A stretch of 64,000 nucleotides of DNA. It comes from Phoronis australis (Eukaryota > Phoronida > Phoronidae). The stretch covers positions 496,707 through 560,706 of the forward strand of contig NMRA01000118.1 in the NCBI GenBank assembly GCA_002633005.1. Reading direction: 5' to 3'. The notes beneath the pieces are model-generated. The model did no database searches, had not been told where the DNA came from, and saw nothing but the letters and a program-made list of their open reading frames with translations. The translations under genes and the position numbers were made by a program. Shown here piece after piece: positions 11,201-23,633 of this stretch (positions within the stretch are counted from its first letter, which is position 1; each line of letters opens with the position of its first letter).

Positions 11201-12319
11201 CACAGGCGCTTGGGTTTATCGCAAATGACGTCACTCAATAATATATATAAGAAAACATAAGGGTTGGACACTTAAACCTTGCCAAGCCGAGGCTCCCAAC
11301 TTAAACCGGCCAAAATCCAAATAAAATCTGCGTGCACCTCCCTCAGTCTAGTGTTGCATAAACCTTCGAAGCCTTATCTTTCCTAGATCCCATTAACTGA
11401 CTTCGTGAGTGGTGAATTGGCGATGGAATTTCCAAAACAATCTCAAAACTCTGAATTCAAGGACCTGAAATAGTAAACATGGCGGATTTCAGTTGTGCTT
11501 CAACTTCTACGCCTGACGTAGGTGAAACTTCGAGTTTGAGCAAGCAACTTATATTTCAAATTCAATAACTCTAATCCAAAACTCAACTAATTGAGAATGT
11601 TAAAGTTAGTATTTTAATGATTATTTGTAACTTTATTCCACTGACGGCTCATTTTAGCCCTTAACTTAGAATTTTATTGCATAAACTGGCGTATCTTGTT
11701 TCTCATCTTGACATCACGCACTTTTTTGATTGAAGCACAACACACACTCGGCCAGAAAACGCAGCCCGTGCAAGTATTACAATGCGCGTGGCCGACGAGT
11801 TAACTCAATGGTTTTGGCCAAAAATAAAACCTTCATAAGAAATCACAGTACACAAAAAACTTCGCATATCAATACTGTATCAGGATAATTTATATTTGAC
11901 ACAAATATGTGAGTAATTACATTTATTTGGCAATAAAGTGCTCTCTGCTTCTCATGATCAAGTAGTCGATGGATTGACGGCGAAAGCCGCGCGAAATTAG
12001 ACTTTCGGATTTAGCTCGGGAGCGTCGGTCAAAACCCGGATGTGCGAAGACCGTCTGCCATGACATCACGGAATCAGGTCCTTGAATTTGTGATTTTGGC
12101 ATTCTTTTGGCATTTTTGTCGCCAAATCACCACTCGAAGGCAATTTGAAGAGATCAAATGAAAGAAGGTATTCTAAGAGTTGTTCGATGCTAGTTTCGTG
12201 GAGTTCCATGCACATTTGAGTAGAAAATTTTTAGGAAACAGATTTCGAGTGTCCAACCTTTATGTTTTCTTATATACATTATTGAGTGACGTCATTTGCG
12301 ATAAACCCAAGCGCCTGTG
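11201..12319. mobile_element. Non-autonomous DNA transposon with about 74 bp inverted termini and an 8 bp target duplication (copy 2)
   Basis: It begins CACAGGCGCTTGGG and ends CCCAAGCGCCTGTG. The terminal inverted repeats stay nearly perfect for about 74 bp, up to GGTTGGACAC, and include TTTATCGCAAATGACGTCAC. The 8 bp CAAAAAGT lies directly outside both ends (11193-11200 and 12320-12327), a target-site duplication. The interior has no transposase. An 8 bp duplication fits hAT or similar superfamilies, but such long, well-matched termini are not typical hAT, so I leave the superfamily open. It inserted into the end of the dead Tc1/mariner copy and is therefore younger. Confidence 0.9.
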
Positions 12320-12335
12320 CAAAAAGTGGCTCACT

Positions 12336-12557
12336 TTATATATCTGTGTATTTGGGTAGCAGACCTGCTTTTATACATGTTTCATTGAAAAGTAAACTGT
12401 TCTTGGCGTTAATTAGTTTGTAGAACAAACTTTCGTAGTGTCTACACAAGTGTCTTTCATCGGATGGTAGTTGATATAGTAGATCGCCCACTGTAAGTGG
12501 CATCCAACACATATATAAGAGTAAATATATAATAAAACTCTGTACAAAATATTTCAT
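12336..12557 (-). pseudogene. Possible retroelement relic, short open frame
   Basis: A 73-codon frame starts with a hydrophobic stretch and ends LLFNETCIKAGLLPKYTDI. That ending loosely resembles a segment seen in some invertebrate retroelement polyproteins (FN-x-x-C then LLP-x-YT). No neighbouring RT motif supports it. A chance frame, or a small secreted peptide, remains possible. Confidence 0.2.
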
Positions 12558-12559
12558 AA

Positions 12560-14630
12560 TAAAACAGTAGCGGTACTTCGACTATACATCAGTCATCAAA
12601 GGCAAATGAATTTAAAAATCGTAAACGCTATCGTGTAAGATACATGAAACAAGAACAATGGCATTAAACACGAATATAATGTTGCATACATAAGAGCGCA
12701 ATTACAGAAGGAATTGTCATGGAAACTAATGTTCTATGAAACGTTGTGAAATTTAATAAAATACATAGGTGTTACAACTTATGGACATTATTTATATAAC
12801 GACAACATACTAGGTACCATCGTACCGCCAACAAAGAGTGCAAGGGGTGATTATTTTTCGTCGTAAACATTTAATAAGTTATCTGTGTAGTCAGATAATT
12901 AAGAGATCAAGCCGGGCTTGACGGATAGTACAACTTCTACTTCAAAACGATTTTTCCCAAACAAGTTTGACATGATGTGTTAGGTATACGACCAATGTAA
13001 ACAAAAAATGGCACTGATGCTTGGAAACCAGTTACCATTGCAACACCGCGATTCATTTAGTGGACCTCATTTCATGCAGTTTAAAAGAACGGCAGTTCGT
13101 TGAACGGACGCATACTAATGTCAGATCTGCCCCACAAAACTAATAATATTTACACGTACATGTATATATGGACAGGCAGAATAACACGCACCCTAAATAT
13201 GGACGCAAAAACATTGTCACTCCTTTCCACATTCCCATGAAAAGGCGTCAAATTACTTTCAAGAAAAACATGCGTTTATTTGTCATACAATGAGTGAATT
13301 TTGTGCGCTCCCAACTTCATGAATATTATACAGCGCCTAACAGAACTGGCTTGGTTATCACATGTCCACACAGCGAAGTACAGAATTTAACTTGTTGTTC
13401 AGCTAAGTCGTTGAATAATTAATTAAGGCAGTAACTACTGAAATATGGATGATCTCAAACGCAGGTTTGCTTATTTAGCTGGCCCGGACAGTCCTGCGCA
13501 CTTTTGTAAAATTACTGGAAGTGGAAACTTAAAAGGTATCACGTAAATGTGTAAGGGGTGACGGAGATGTTTGAGGAGCGTGGTAGTGCAAGAAATTAAC
13601 GTGTAATGCGAGGCGCAACTTCTCGTCTTAGACCGATCCGTCTCGACAGAGTTATGATGTTACACAGCAGGAGCTGGATTCTGTTATTTGCCCCAGTTAC
13701 TTATACAACCTCGGTGTGTACTTGTGGTACCTGGAGCACTCTGTACTTCAAATGCAAGTGTGGATGACTAAGACGGAAGACATATCTAACGTGACCAAAG
13801 GTTAGGCGCGACAAGTACCAAACCTGAGAGAAGGTAATATCTGTATCGATGGAAAATTCCCCAGGCTTCTAGACGTGTTTGACCACAAGTCAGGAAATAA
13901 AAAACATGAAAACTTGTCAAAAATCGCAACCTAAAGGAAGAATATTGGAAAAACGTTGTCGCCAAAAAGCACTGGCTTACAGAAGAGCACGTCCAACGTT
14001 ATTTTTTCTGGATTGGTCACTAAGTAAACATGGAAAACTGAGACAGTTTGATATAGAAGGAGTGACAAGAACAGACAGTCTACGGTTGAAGGCAATCTAA
14101 GGTATCACTGTCTGATAGCATTGAAATACATGCAAGCGACAGGGCCCACGGAACACTCGAGCCTTTCTGACTGGTTCCATTCTAGACAACAGAATTCGTA
14201 GTTTTCAACATAAAGGTGTATACCAAACTCTTCAACAATCGAGTGATAAAGTGCATAACAGCTTCAAAACAAAATTTTATTCCTGTCAATAATGACGAAA
14301 AGGAAAGGAAAAGGCTTACAAAAAGACGAAGCAATACAATTCTAAACATTATAAGAGCAAACGAACATGGCCAGCCAGTGTACATGACAGAGATTTCGCA
14401 CGTAGAATAATGAAAGTAAACAATACAGAATAGACTTTAACAATAATTATAGTAAAAAAGATAATTTGGCTAAAATGTGTTGATCGCTCGGTATTCAAGC
14501 TAACATAAAGATGAAGCAATATAGGCTATGTGCATGACTGCGAGGCAATATTACCAGCAGCACGCTTTCGCCCTCCACCCAAACAACGACTGCATGGCAT
14601 TTCTTAGAAGGATCACTTGCATTTCAATAA
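12560..14630. other. No gene recognised
   Basis: This lies downstream (3') of the first SOUL gene, which is on the minus strand. An open frame at 13879-14100 (plus) has no family features and no splice context. No repeat was identified. Confidence 0.45.
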
Positions 14631-14632
14631 CA

Positions 14633-17489
14633 TCAATTGCGTTTCATCAACATCACTTCGTTGTGGCGATTAAAAAACGAAAAAGGGCTATCGTATCCGG
14701 CGGTGAACCATTGCGACGTATCGTAAGAGGCCTTACTCCCAATGGCATTCGCAAGTTCGTGCACTTCGTCAAGCCAAGGTTTTTCAGAAAACATATCATA
14801 ACCCTTGAAGGACCTGAAATAAAGTTAACATACTGTACACGTAGCCTCAAATGATAGCTTAGGCATCACAAAGGAATGTTGGATAGCGATCGTCCAAAGT
14901 AGCGCCACTAGAAGACGTGGATGAACTAACGTTTCTGGCCATCAGTGGATGCCTAGAATTCCACAAAGCTATACTCTGGCATTACGTCACGACAGGGGGG
15001 AAAGAAACTGTCTCAGTTGAACTGCCCCATTCCATGAAAAGCTAACTTTGATTTAGGTCTCTTGCACCTTACAAATGGTTTCCATTTTCCCTTTCTCAAG
15101 ACAAAACTGGAGGTGATTTCCACCTGTGGAAAGATCAGTAGAGAATTGGCCACTGACCACGAAAGTTTACATGAGAAAATTGACCAATGGAGTGGCGTTG
15201 CTGATCTGTTTTCAACTTTGACATCATCCCCATGCATGCTTTGTGCGAAATCGCTAAGCCGTTTCAAGGTCCTAAAACGCAAGGACATGTAATAAGTCTA
15301 TTTCTCCAACAACCCACGTACCTCACATACATTGTGACCTCAGGAAAGTAGGAAATGTAAAGAGAGGCATCTTTTGGTTTAGGTGGCTTGACAGCAATCT
15401 TTTTGGAGAGGTAGAAATGTTCAGTGAAGGTCGTTGCACACGTTGGGCCTTGGCCAGGAATGACCATTCTCAGCACTGGAGCTGTCATATCAATCTTCAT
15501 GTCTGTAATTTTGAAACAAATTAGCATACACATAGATGCCCTTACTTCTTATGCAAAGCTCATTCACTGTGATTTCAATCCTCAAAACATCTATCTATAC
15601 TTACTACACTGGTATGACCGGAAATGCACATTCTCGTTCATTCGAAAAATTACAATTTCGGTTTTGTTAAATGCAGAAAAGACATGTTACTGTATTCAAT
15701 CAAGGAAGTGTGCCCCGTTGCTACTGATCACTACCTGCCCATCATCCTATAAGCGGACACATTGATCACTTGAAATTAATCACTATTGTTAACTAATCCA
15801 CAATTTATTTTGTTAGATATAAGGGATTATCTTTTAGGACAGGGTGTTATCTGCACACATTTTACGTTGCTACGCAACGAGCTTCCTGTAAATAGGTCAC
15901 GACTATGCCGGATTAAAAACAAAACCGGGTCCTTACGCTCTGAGTTCTCTCCTCCAATATAGTCGAATAGTTTACGGAACATTTTGGATCCGGTGCCAAC
16001 GTAGTCAGTTCCGGTCATGTTGGTGCCAACCCAGGCGGATGCAGCATAACGACGGATCTCGTAATCCTGAAAATGCAGCAATTACATGTAACATGAGTTT
16101 TTTAATGTAGAAAAACGTTGGAAAATGTCTTCAGTTATGGTTCAGTTTACTTAATGCATATTGAAGCTTGATGATCCTTCTACTAAAAGTAAACTATACT
16201 TTGCTTTGACATGTTGCAGGCATAGCCTAACACCAGATCCTTTTGGCAAATAAAGTAGCGACCCTCGACCCTCAAAAGTTCCATGCAACACTTTACACTG
16301 TCTGGCAAATCCACTTGCGCTTGCGGATAATTCATGCGGCGAAATCGCTCCAGTTGAACAACACTGGGCATATGATTCAGGACAACTATAACGCCGTACT
16401 CCTAATGCCACAGATTCGACATTGCGGTCCTTTGTGGGAGCTTTTCCCACAGTTGCCGAGTAATTCGCTGAGAAGCGTACGTCACGCTTGCCCTTTTAGC
16501 AGACTTTAAAAAGAGTTTTCATATTTTCCTCCGAAGTTCTGAGTGTTGTCGAGGGTAACCGAGCATTATTTTGTTTCATACACTGTAGAAGTCATGCACG
16601 CACCCAGGGGGCTCGGCGAAGTGGGCAAAAAGGTCCGCCTGCGAGAAACAAAAAGTCCGAGAATATGAGACAAAAGTCCACTAAACAAGCACAAACGCAC
16701 AGCGTTGCGCCCGTTTTTTTGTTTTTTAGTCCGCCAGCTATTTTGTTACCAAAAGGTCCGCAACGTTAGGAATTCGAGCCCCCCATGAATGAGGACGCCG
16801 TTTTTAGTATCTGTTAATAACGGGTTTGGCATCCCTTGACTAATACCATTGTTAGACAATATGCTACAACAATCGTCGATCAGTTTGTCGCGTGATAATG
16901 GACCCTGAAAACGTTAGCCCATCATACTTTTTGACCTAAGTTCATACTTAGATTCCAGACTAAAATATGTAAGAGCTTGAGTTTGAAAACTGGATGCAAG
17001 ACTGCGCAATCCACCATATTCATGGGCGGCGCAGCATAGAAGTAAATGCGGGGCTACAGCGCCCAGCCCCCTATTTGGTGTGCCGACCATGTCCTTGCTC
17101 CTTGGGTAACGCAGCACTGAAATAAGCGAGGGGTTATAGCCCCAACAGCCCCCTATGATGCGCCGCCTATGGCTATTTAAACACCTCTTTAAGGACAGGT
17201 GAATACACAGCAGGAGCAGTCCTTACGCGTAAGCGGAGTTTTGCATCTGATCCATAGAAGCGACAGTGTGTAAACTTTGACATGTATCATCTCCATCGGA
17301 GTGTGTTTACCTAACCCATAAACAGGTTACCACTTAGAATTAAGTTTCACCTACCTTCGTTTTGTTGACCACCTTGTACTGTGGACAGTCCAGTTCGTGA
17401 CAGAAGCTTGGCTTTTTCCACGAGATGGCATCGTTTTGGGCGGCGACACAAACAAGGGACAAGCACAGTGCAGCTAAGTACTTCATCAT
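14633..17489 (-). CDS. Secreted SOUL-family heme-binding protein, copy 1
   Basis: Four coding exons on the minus strand: 17355-17489, 15937-16066, 15322-15502 and 14633-14813. Junction phases are 0, 1 and 2, and the sum is 627 nt, or 208 residues plus stop. The start follows an acceptor ending at 17495, so a 5' untranslated exon lies further upstream. Residues 1-18 (MMKYLAALCLSLVCVAA) are a clear signal peptide. A cysteine pair follows (PSFCHELDCPQY), then SOUL blocks DYEIRRYAASAW, MKIDMTAPV, GPTCATTFTEHFYLS, FPEVTMYVR and the C-terminal WFTAGYDSPFSFFNRHNEV. Two NxT sites (NKT, NMT) are present. The family binds heme or tetrapyrroles; vertebrate HEBP proteins are cytosolic, whereas this one should enter the secretory pathway. 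It is tandem to a paralogue at 23044-26081. The ligand is inferred, not seen. Confidence 0.92.
16592..16786 (+). repeat. Interspersed repeat, copy A, in intron 1 of SOUL copy 1
   Basis: It shares GAAGTGGGCAAAAAGGTCCG, GAGAAACAAAAAGTCCGAGA and an ATTCGAGCCCCCC end with 17655-17880 in the same order. The ends are weakly inverted (GGGGGCTC against GAGCCCCC), which suggests a MITE-like family. Confidence 0.7.
17021..17171 (+). mobile_element. Dimeric MITE-like element in intron 1 of SOUL copy 1
   Basis: Ends CATGGGCGGCGCAGCAT and (inverted) CATAGGCGGCGCATCAT. The interior holds two head-to-tail units, each with a GGGGCTA or GGGGTTATAGCCCC-type core and CAGCCCCCTAT, separated by GTGTGCCGACCATG. 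The same dimeric layout occurs at 49417-49560, where a target duplication is still readable. Confidence 0.65.
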
Positions 17490-17654
17490 GAGTCCTATGA
17501 ATGCAACAAATATGAATACCAATGTTAATCCTAACACAGAGGGTATGAAACACTGAAAGCATAAATATTATTAGTGCTTAGCGGAAGCTATTACCAAGGC
17601 TGTGGCTTCGTGCGCTTCATATGTTCAGGCTGAAACTGCAACGACACGACATGC

Positions 17655-17880
17655 TATGCGCGCACCTAGGGGGGCTCCATTTGGCGAAGGGCGAAGTGGG
17701 CAAAAAGGTCCGCCTCGGAGAAACAAAAAGTCCGAGAAAACGAGACAGAAGTCCACTCAAAAAGCGCAAATGCGCAATTCCACAATTCATTGTACTGAAC
17801 GTGGTTCCCCGTATTTTTATACCCCCGTATTTTTTGGTAGTAAAAGATCCACATTACCAAAAATTCGAGCCCCCCCCTAT
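17655..17880 (+). repeat. Interspersed repeat, copy B, upstream of SOUL copy 1
   Basis: Direct-orientation copy of 16592-16786 with the same block order. Together with flanking similarity (16480-16560 to about 18125-18210, and about 16798-16850 to 18238-18290), it places related repeat clusters on both sides of the first coding exon of SOUL copy 1. Confidence 0.7.
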
Positions 17881-18124
17881 ACATGTATGTGCGTGCATGC
17901 ATACAGGTGGTTTTAAGAACGAACTTTTGTTTTCAGTGCTTTGATGGCTTAAACGGATACTAAACCCAATTATGAAGATTTCAACCAAAATTAACCCCCA
18001 TTCTCTCACTTGCTAAGCATCAGTGATGTCAGACTACCAAGTTAAAGACAGGAATTAACTAAAACCGCATACACCCAATCTCACAGATTGGGCACTGTGG
18101 TCCTCGGTGGGTGTAACGCGAAGG

Positions 18125-18290
18125 TAACACTTGCCGTTTAGCAGACTTCGAAAGTTTTAAAATTTCTCCTCTTAACCCTTGAGTGTTGTCGAGGGTTACC
18201 GAGGGTAAATTGGTTGCACGGAACAGGATGGGAAAGTCGTTTTTCGTATCTGTTCAAAGACCAAAACCGGGTTTGATATCCTCTTAACCG
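18125..18290 (+). repeat. Repeat shared with 16480-16850
   Basis: TTTAGCAGACTT, GAGTGTTGTCGAGGGTTACC and TTTTTCGTATCTGTTCAAAG recur with small changes at 16495-16555 and 16800-16820. The 16592-16786 repeat lies between these parts in the left cluster but to one side in the right cluster, so the duplication was rearranged. Confidence 0.5.
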
Positions 18291-18299
18291 ATCGACGGA

Positions 18300-21200
18300 G
18301 AATTATGTAACAAACAACCACCTCAAATTTTGTGAAGGAGGAGAAATTTACAGTGTTGCCAGGGACATTGCGAAATCTCTTTTTCACAGTGGGACTACAT
18401 CACCTTAACTGACTTATGGGTTTTGTGTGGTTTACTCTGCCCTGTAGCAATAGAAGCGTTGAAAAGGTCTAGGAAGTCATAACATTTGCACTTTTGACTG
18501 TACAGTTAGCTTTGTATTCTATAAAGAAAAATGTTTTGTAGTATACAAGTCTCTGGTTGGTGTTTTGTATTTTTCACATGGAATATTTTCAACTTAGTAC
18601 ATGATTTGTCAAACATTGTTTTATTTCTAGGTGTGTGATCTTTTAGTAAGTGCTTATACTTTTAAAAACTGCAGAATTAGATCATTACTCTTCATTTAAA
18701 GGAGAATAAATCCACAAACCTGCATTGTCGAAAACTTTTACTCAATCTTCTTATTACAAAGTTGGGGATTGGAATTTAATACAACGGAATCTGAACTCGT
18801 ACAGCCATGAGCAATACAAAACAATACATGGAAATTAAAATTTGTCATGTTTAGGTTCCACGGAAATGATTCGTGTGAGTGGTAAAAATTAGTGCGGTGC
18901 GTTTTAAGTGTTTGTGGATACTTTGGAAATCCTCTTCTGCGTCATCCACTGGAAAAGTGGTTGCACAGAGAACAAAAAATTAGCATCTTCGTTGTTCCCG
19001 TTGATATAATAAAGGTAATGACAAGCATTTATCGGAAACGGTCTGATGTACGCCCAGGGTTCTATATCCATTCGATCTGTGTTGTTGTTTTCCAACAATG
19101 ACGCAATGAAAGAAAACAATGATACGACAGATGGGCAGTTTGTTTCTGTGTATCTTGTCCAAACCCTGGATTTAGTCTGGAAAACAATAGATTTCTGCAG
19201 CCTTTTGTTTTAAGTCCTATGAAAAATTGTGGTTATGCCGCACTAAACTTACCATTCATGTAATATTACAGTGCATTACGTAAAATTAACATTTGATCAA
19301 CAGAAAAAGTGTGAAGAAATACCCATGAGGAAACTACAAGTCATAACAACTATAAAATAAAATAACCCGCATTTGTCGAGTTTTTGTCTGGTATCCAAGA
19401 GAGTAAGTGGTATGAAGTAGATCATTCAAAACATTCAGGAGGAGCAAACTCATTGCAAAATATCAGAAAATAGTAAAGACAATCTGATCTTACGTGTTGA
19501 CGCAGTGATCGAAGTTATTTGAAAATTTCTCATCAAAACATATATAATTGAGGTGCCAAAATGTATAACTAATAAACTGGCTCACAAAGTTTTTATTTTA
19601 AGCAATGAAAGTTACATGTTTTGTCAATATTGTGGCCAAGATTCATTCTCATAACACAACGGGCAGAACCTCAAAATAGCAAAACGGGGGGGGGGGTAGT
19701 AAAACTACTAAATGAGGGTGGTAAATCGGTTTCTGCTTTTCAAGACATCTATCTGTATAGCAATCTACTGGAACCACTAAACAATGCCAAGTGAATAATA
19801 GTTCAATAGCTTTCACTGAAGGAAAAAATAAACAGTTGGTTAATATTAGCCAGTTTTACAGCGTGAAAATATGGCTGAGAAGCCGTAAAATGTGTCTGAA
19901 CCTATAAATAACTTAGGTACAACATAATATTTTGAGGAAATATTTTACCACTGTTTATAGATCCCATAGCCATAGGTCTACCTATGTGTCAAATTTGGTG
20001 AAAATCGACACACTCCCACTTTGCCGCAGGATGGCTAGTGCTCTCGTGGACAAGTACTAAAATTAAAAGCTCACCGTGGATTTATGAAGTTGAAAGGGGC
20101 CCCCGGGCGGGGGGGGACACTAGAGCACCCAATGTGAACACTTTGGGGCTGAATTGAACCGGAAAAGAAGAACGAATCGGTCCATGTATCCTGTTGTCAG
20201 TGTCGTCGAACCCAGGGTAGGGAACTCGGCGCCACAGCTATACAACAGACTATCGTGATATCGATCCTTACTTGTTGGCGCATGTTAGTATGAAACTGAG
20301 GTGCACGTAACTGTGAACAATAACGATAAAACAAAGTGGCCTTCAATAGGTTACGAAAAACGCACGAGTCCCGTGTGCCCCCTAATAGTAAACACGTGAC
20401 AAACATGGGTCCCGCCGGTGTCCAGGATTTTTCCTGATATATAGACCTACTCATATCGTTTTTCATCTGAATTTTCCAAAACAGTGCAAAATTGGTTTAC
20501 TTTAAAGGCCTAAATTTGCTTCAAATAAGGTCTAAAACACGAGCTTCTATTCCTACCTGCTTACTCCTTTGATGCTTTGACAATACGAGCTGAATAACTT
20601 ATGTAGTCGGGAACTCACCCTTTGTCACAATTTCTGAACGAGTTCAATCGTGAGTAGTTGTATACTAAGGCTCGGAAAAGCAGAGTTGAATCTACTACAA
20701 GGGCTTTGAAACTAACGAATGAGAAATGCGTTCGTTTTCTGTAAGTACCTTCATCAAGCTTATGCTAGGCGTATGTGAGGAAGAGCAATAGATAACCGAA
20801 CCCCAAGTTGATACATTTGGGATTCACCTAAACCTGTCACCCCTTCATAAAGTTCAAAATAGAACATTCCAAACTGTTATGAAACGTCCAGCCGCTCACG
20901 TGAGTTACATAAGTATTTTTCTCACATGACTTGGGAGGAGTGACGAGACGGCTGGCTTAACCTCGGCAAGCCCAGGGATCTTGACGAAATTTCCAAGAGG
21001 TTTTGTCCAATTTGATAAATATATTAATATGTTAAATATTGGTTTGCCCATGTCATAAACCTGAGACTCGTGTAGGATTCTCTATGTATAAATCCGGTTG
21101 TGTGTTTTCCTTCAATTAAAAATGATACACAACGTCAAATCTTATGTAAACTTGCATTTTCCTAAAAATTTTGTTCTCATGTTTTTTTAAAATTCTAGTC

Positions 21201-23040
21201 ACGTCTTGGATCTTTGAAATAGTAGTATTCGAGAACTATAACACAGAGACATCTAGCGGGAGAGGTCACACCTACTTTGGCCCTGATACTAGCAAGCTGT
21301 TCACTGAGGAGGTCTGAGGAACATAAAGACTAAGCAAGCGAATGTTTTCCGTTTCCTTTCTCTTATTTAAGTAATAAATGCGTTGTTCATTTTTAATTTT
21401 TTTTGGCAAGCGAGACAAACCTTCACGGTCGTTGCTGGTGATATGACTAAAGTGTTGTACTTATCGGCGCACTCCGGCTTCAGTGTGCCTTATATCTACG
21501 GAACTGAGAATAGACTTAAACAGATGAAATTTACGTATTTTCTGAAAATAATAAGACTGTATAATTTTATGCTTTAATTATACCAATCTGCCATTAATTA
21601 GATGATGTGTGACTACGAATTTTTAGTAAAATGCAGCCAAATATACATCAGATAGTAAAACAATAGCTTGACCTAATTCCGTTTGATATGTTAAAGAGGA
21701 AATTTCAAAAACGATGTTGCAATGTTCGGAACTACTATATCGTTTTGTTTTACGCAACTTTCGATTGTTTTAATAAACGTTCTACTTGTGACAGCCTTTT
21801 AGGCAAAAGTGGGACACCTTAAAAACAATGTTGAAAGTTGCATATGAATCTGATCCTGAATCTGAGATATGATGTTCCGACGTTTGTCAAATTTGGGCAT
21901 GTCTCCATAATCATTAAGTCGTAGCTTCTGAAGTCTGAACCATGCCACGTCATTTCCCTAATTGCGAGACTGTCTCCTATTGTCCGGAAATTGCCCCTAA
22001 ATCATTTGTACTTGAACATTCATTTCATATGCTCGATCTTGTCAAAGATCATCGTCTCTGTAGCTGTGTTCCCACCGTTTCCAGGCCTATCACTGATCGG
22101 ATGTCGTCCTTAGGGCCTTGACAGACGTTTGAAGAAAATCATCAAGACAGTCACGTAATTTTGTACTGAACAATCAAATAACCCGAAAAAGTGGAATTAA
22201 AAATTCCATTTTACTTTTGATCCATTGCATAATTGAGTTTTTAAAATTACCGCTTGATGTGTTCAGAGAGTATTCTGTGTGCATGTGAAATAGTTGTGCT
22301 GGATAGGAGCCGAGCCCAGTGCGCTGCTTTGTCCGGGAGTCTTGCGACCTGCAGTGGTCACTGACTCCTTCCTGGCCCTTGACTACGGCAAGGCATAGAT
22401 AATAAAAACAAAATTCCTTTATTAACAAGCTTGATTGAACATTTCAAAAATTCGTTCTAAGAGATTCTGTTAATTCGGCTTGTTTTGCAGCTGACTACTG
22501 GGTTGGCTTAATTAAGCACCCTGTCCACGGAGTACTCATTCGCGTTTTTATCAGACGACAAATTATCTTTCAGTGTCGGGCACAAAACGTAATGTCAAGC
22601 AATTATTTCTGCCTTGATATCTTCTCTTTCTTCAGTCCCTTTCTCGTACATTGCCCCTTTGCCGAACTGTATTTGAGAGGACTCACTAAAATTAATGTCG
22701 TATCCCCGAGAAGTTGTTTCATATTTCCAGGTGAGCCGCTGATATCTTTAATTCCGTCCCATTCGAACAAATACTCGTGATGTCGTTATTGACAGCTTTG
22801 ATAATTCACTCGTAAAATTGACAGCGAAACCATTCAACAGTGCGTGCCAGCTCCGGCGTTGATTTTGTATCGATAACACCGGCGTTTCAATATCGGGCAC
22901 TTAATCGAGCCAAGACGGTAATGTCAGTCCACGCTAAACTTCTACATGTTTCTGTGATGCATCAGTTTGCTTCTGTCTCTTACTAAAAATCAGTTCATCT
23001 CATCATACTGATCAATTAAGAGTGTGTTTTTTCTCATTTT
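18300..23040. other. Spacer between the SOUL genes, no gene recognised
   Basis: AT-rich intergenic DNA with short G runs (about 19686-19698 and 20109-20117). The 5' untranslated exon and promoter of SOUL copy 1 should lie near its left side but could not be fixed. Open frames such as 20197-20466 (minus) and 22174-22428 (minus) show no domain. Confidence 0.45.
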
Positions 23041-23043
23041 GAA

Positions 23044-23601
23044 CTAATTATGTTTCAAGAACATGACTTCGTTATGACGATTTAAGAACGTAAAGGGACT
23101 ATCATAGCCAGCTGTGAACCAGCTTCTCGTCTCGTACAGCGACGTGTTGCCAATGGCAACGGCGAGATTCTGCGCTTCTTCAATCCAAGTCTGTTCGGTT
23201 CTGGCAAAACCTTTGAAAGATCTGAAATAAAGTGAAATTAGCGCTGACTATTGCTACATTGTTTATCTAGTTGTAAGACACATTTATTTGGGTTATCAGC
23301 CAGAAACTCAAAACCATGATGCGGCGCCGTGAACACTGCAGGGGTGTTTGAAAGCGAACATTATGCGAGTACGGTCACCCGCGGGCGAGTGCAATGAACT
23401 GTTTGAAGGTGCGGACACTTGCACATTTTCAAAGATAAGTGTTATTTACTTGAATTACAATACCGGGCGCCTCGAGAGGACGTACGGAAGCTCTTAACAT
23501 CACATACAGCTGTAATCTTTCATTTTCATGACCACACAGCTCAACACGCAGACACACACACATACACGAACACGCACAGATCCACACTCTGAACCGACAA
23601 A

Positions 23602-23633
<32 letters not shown>

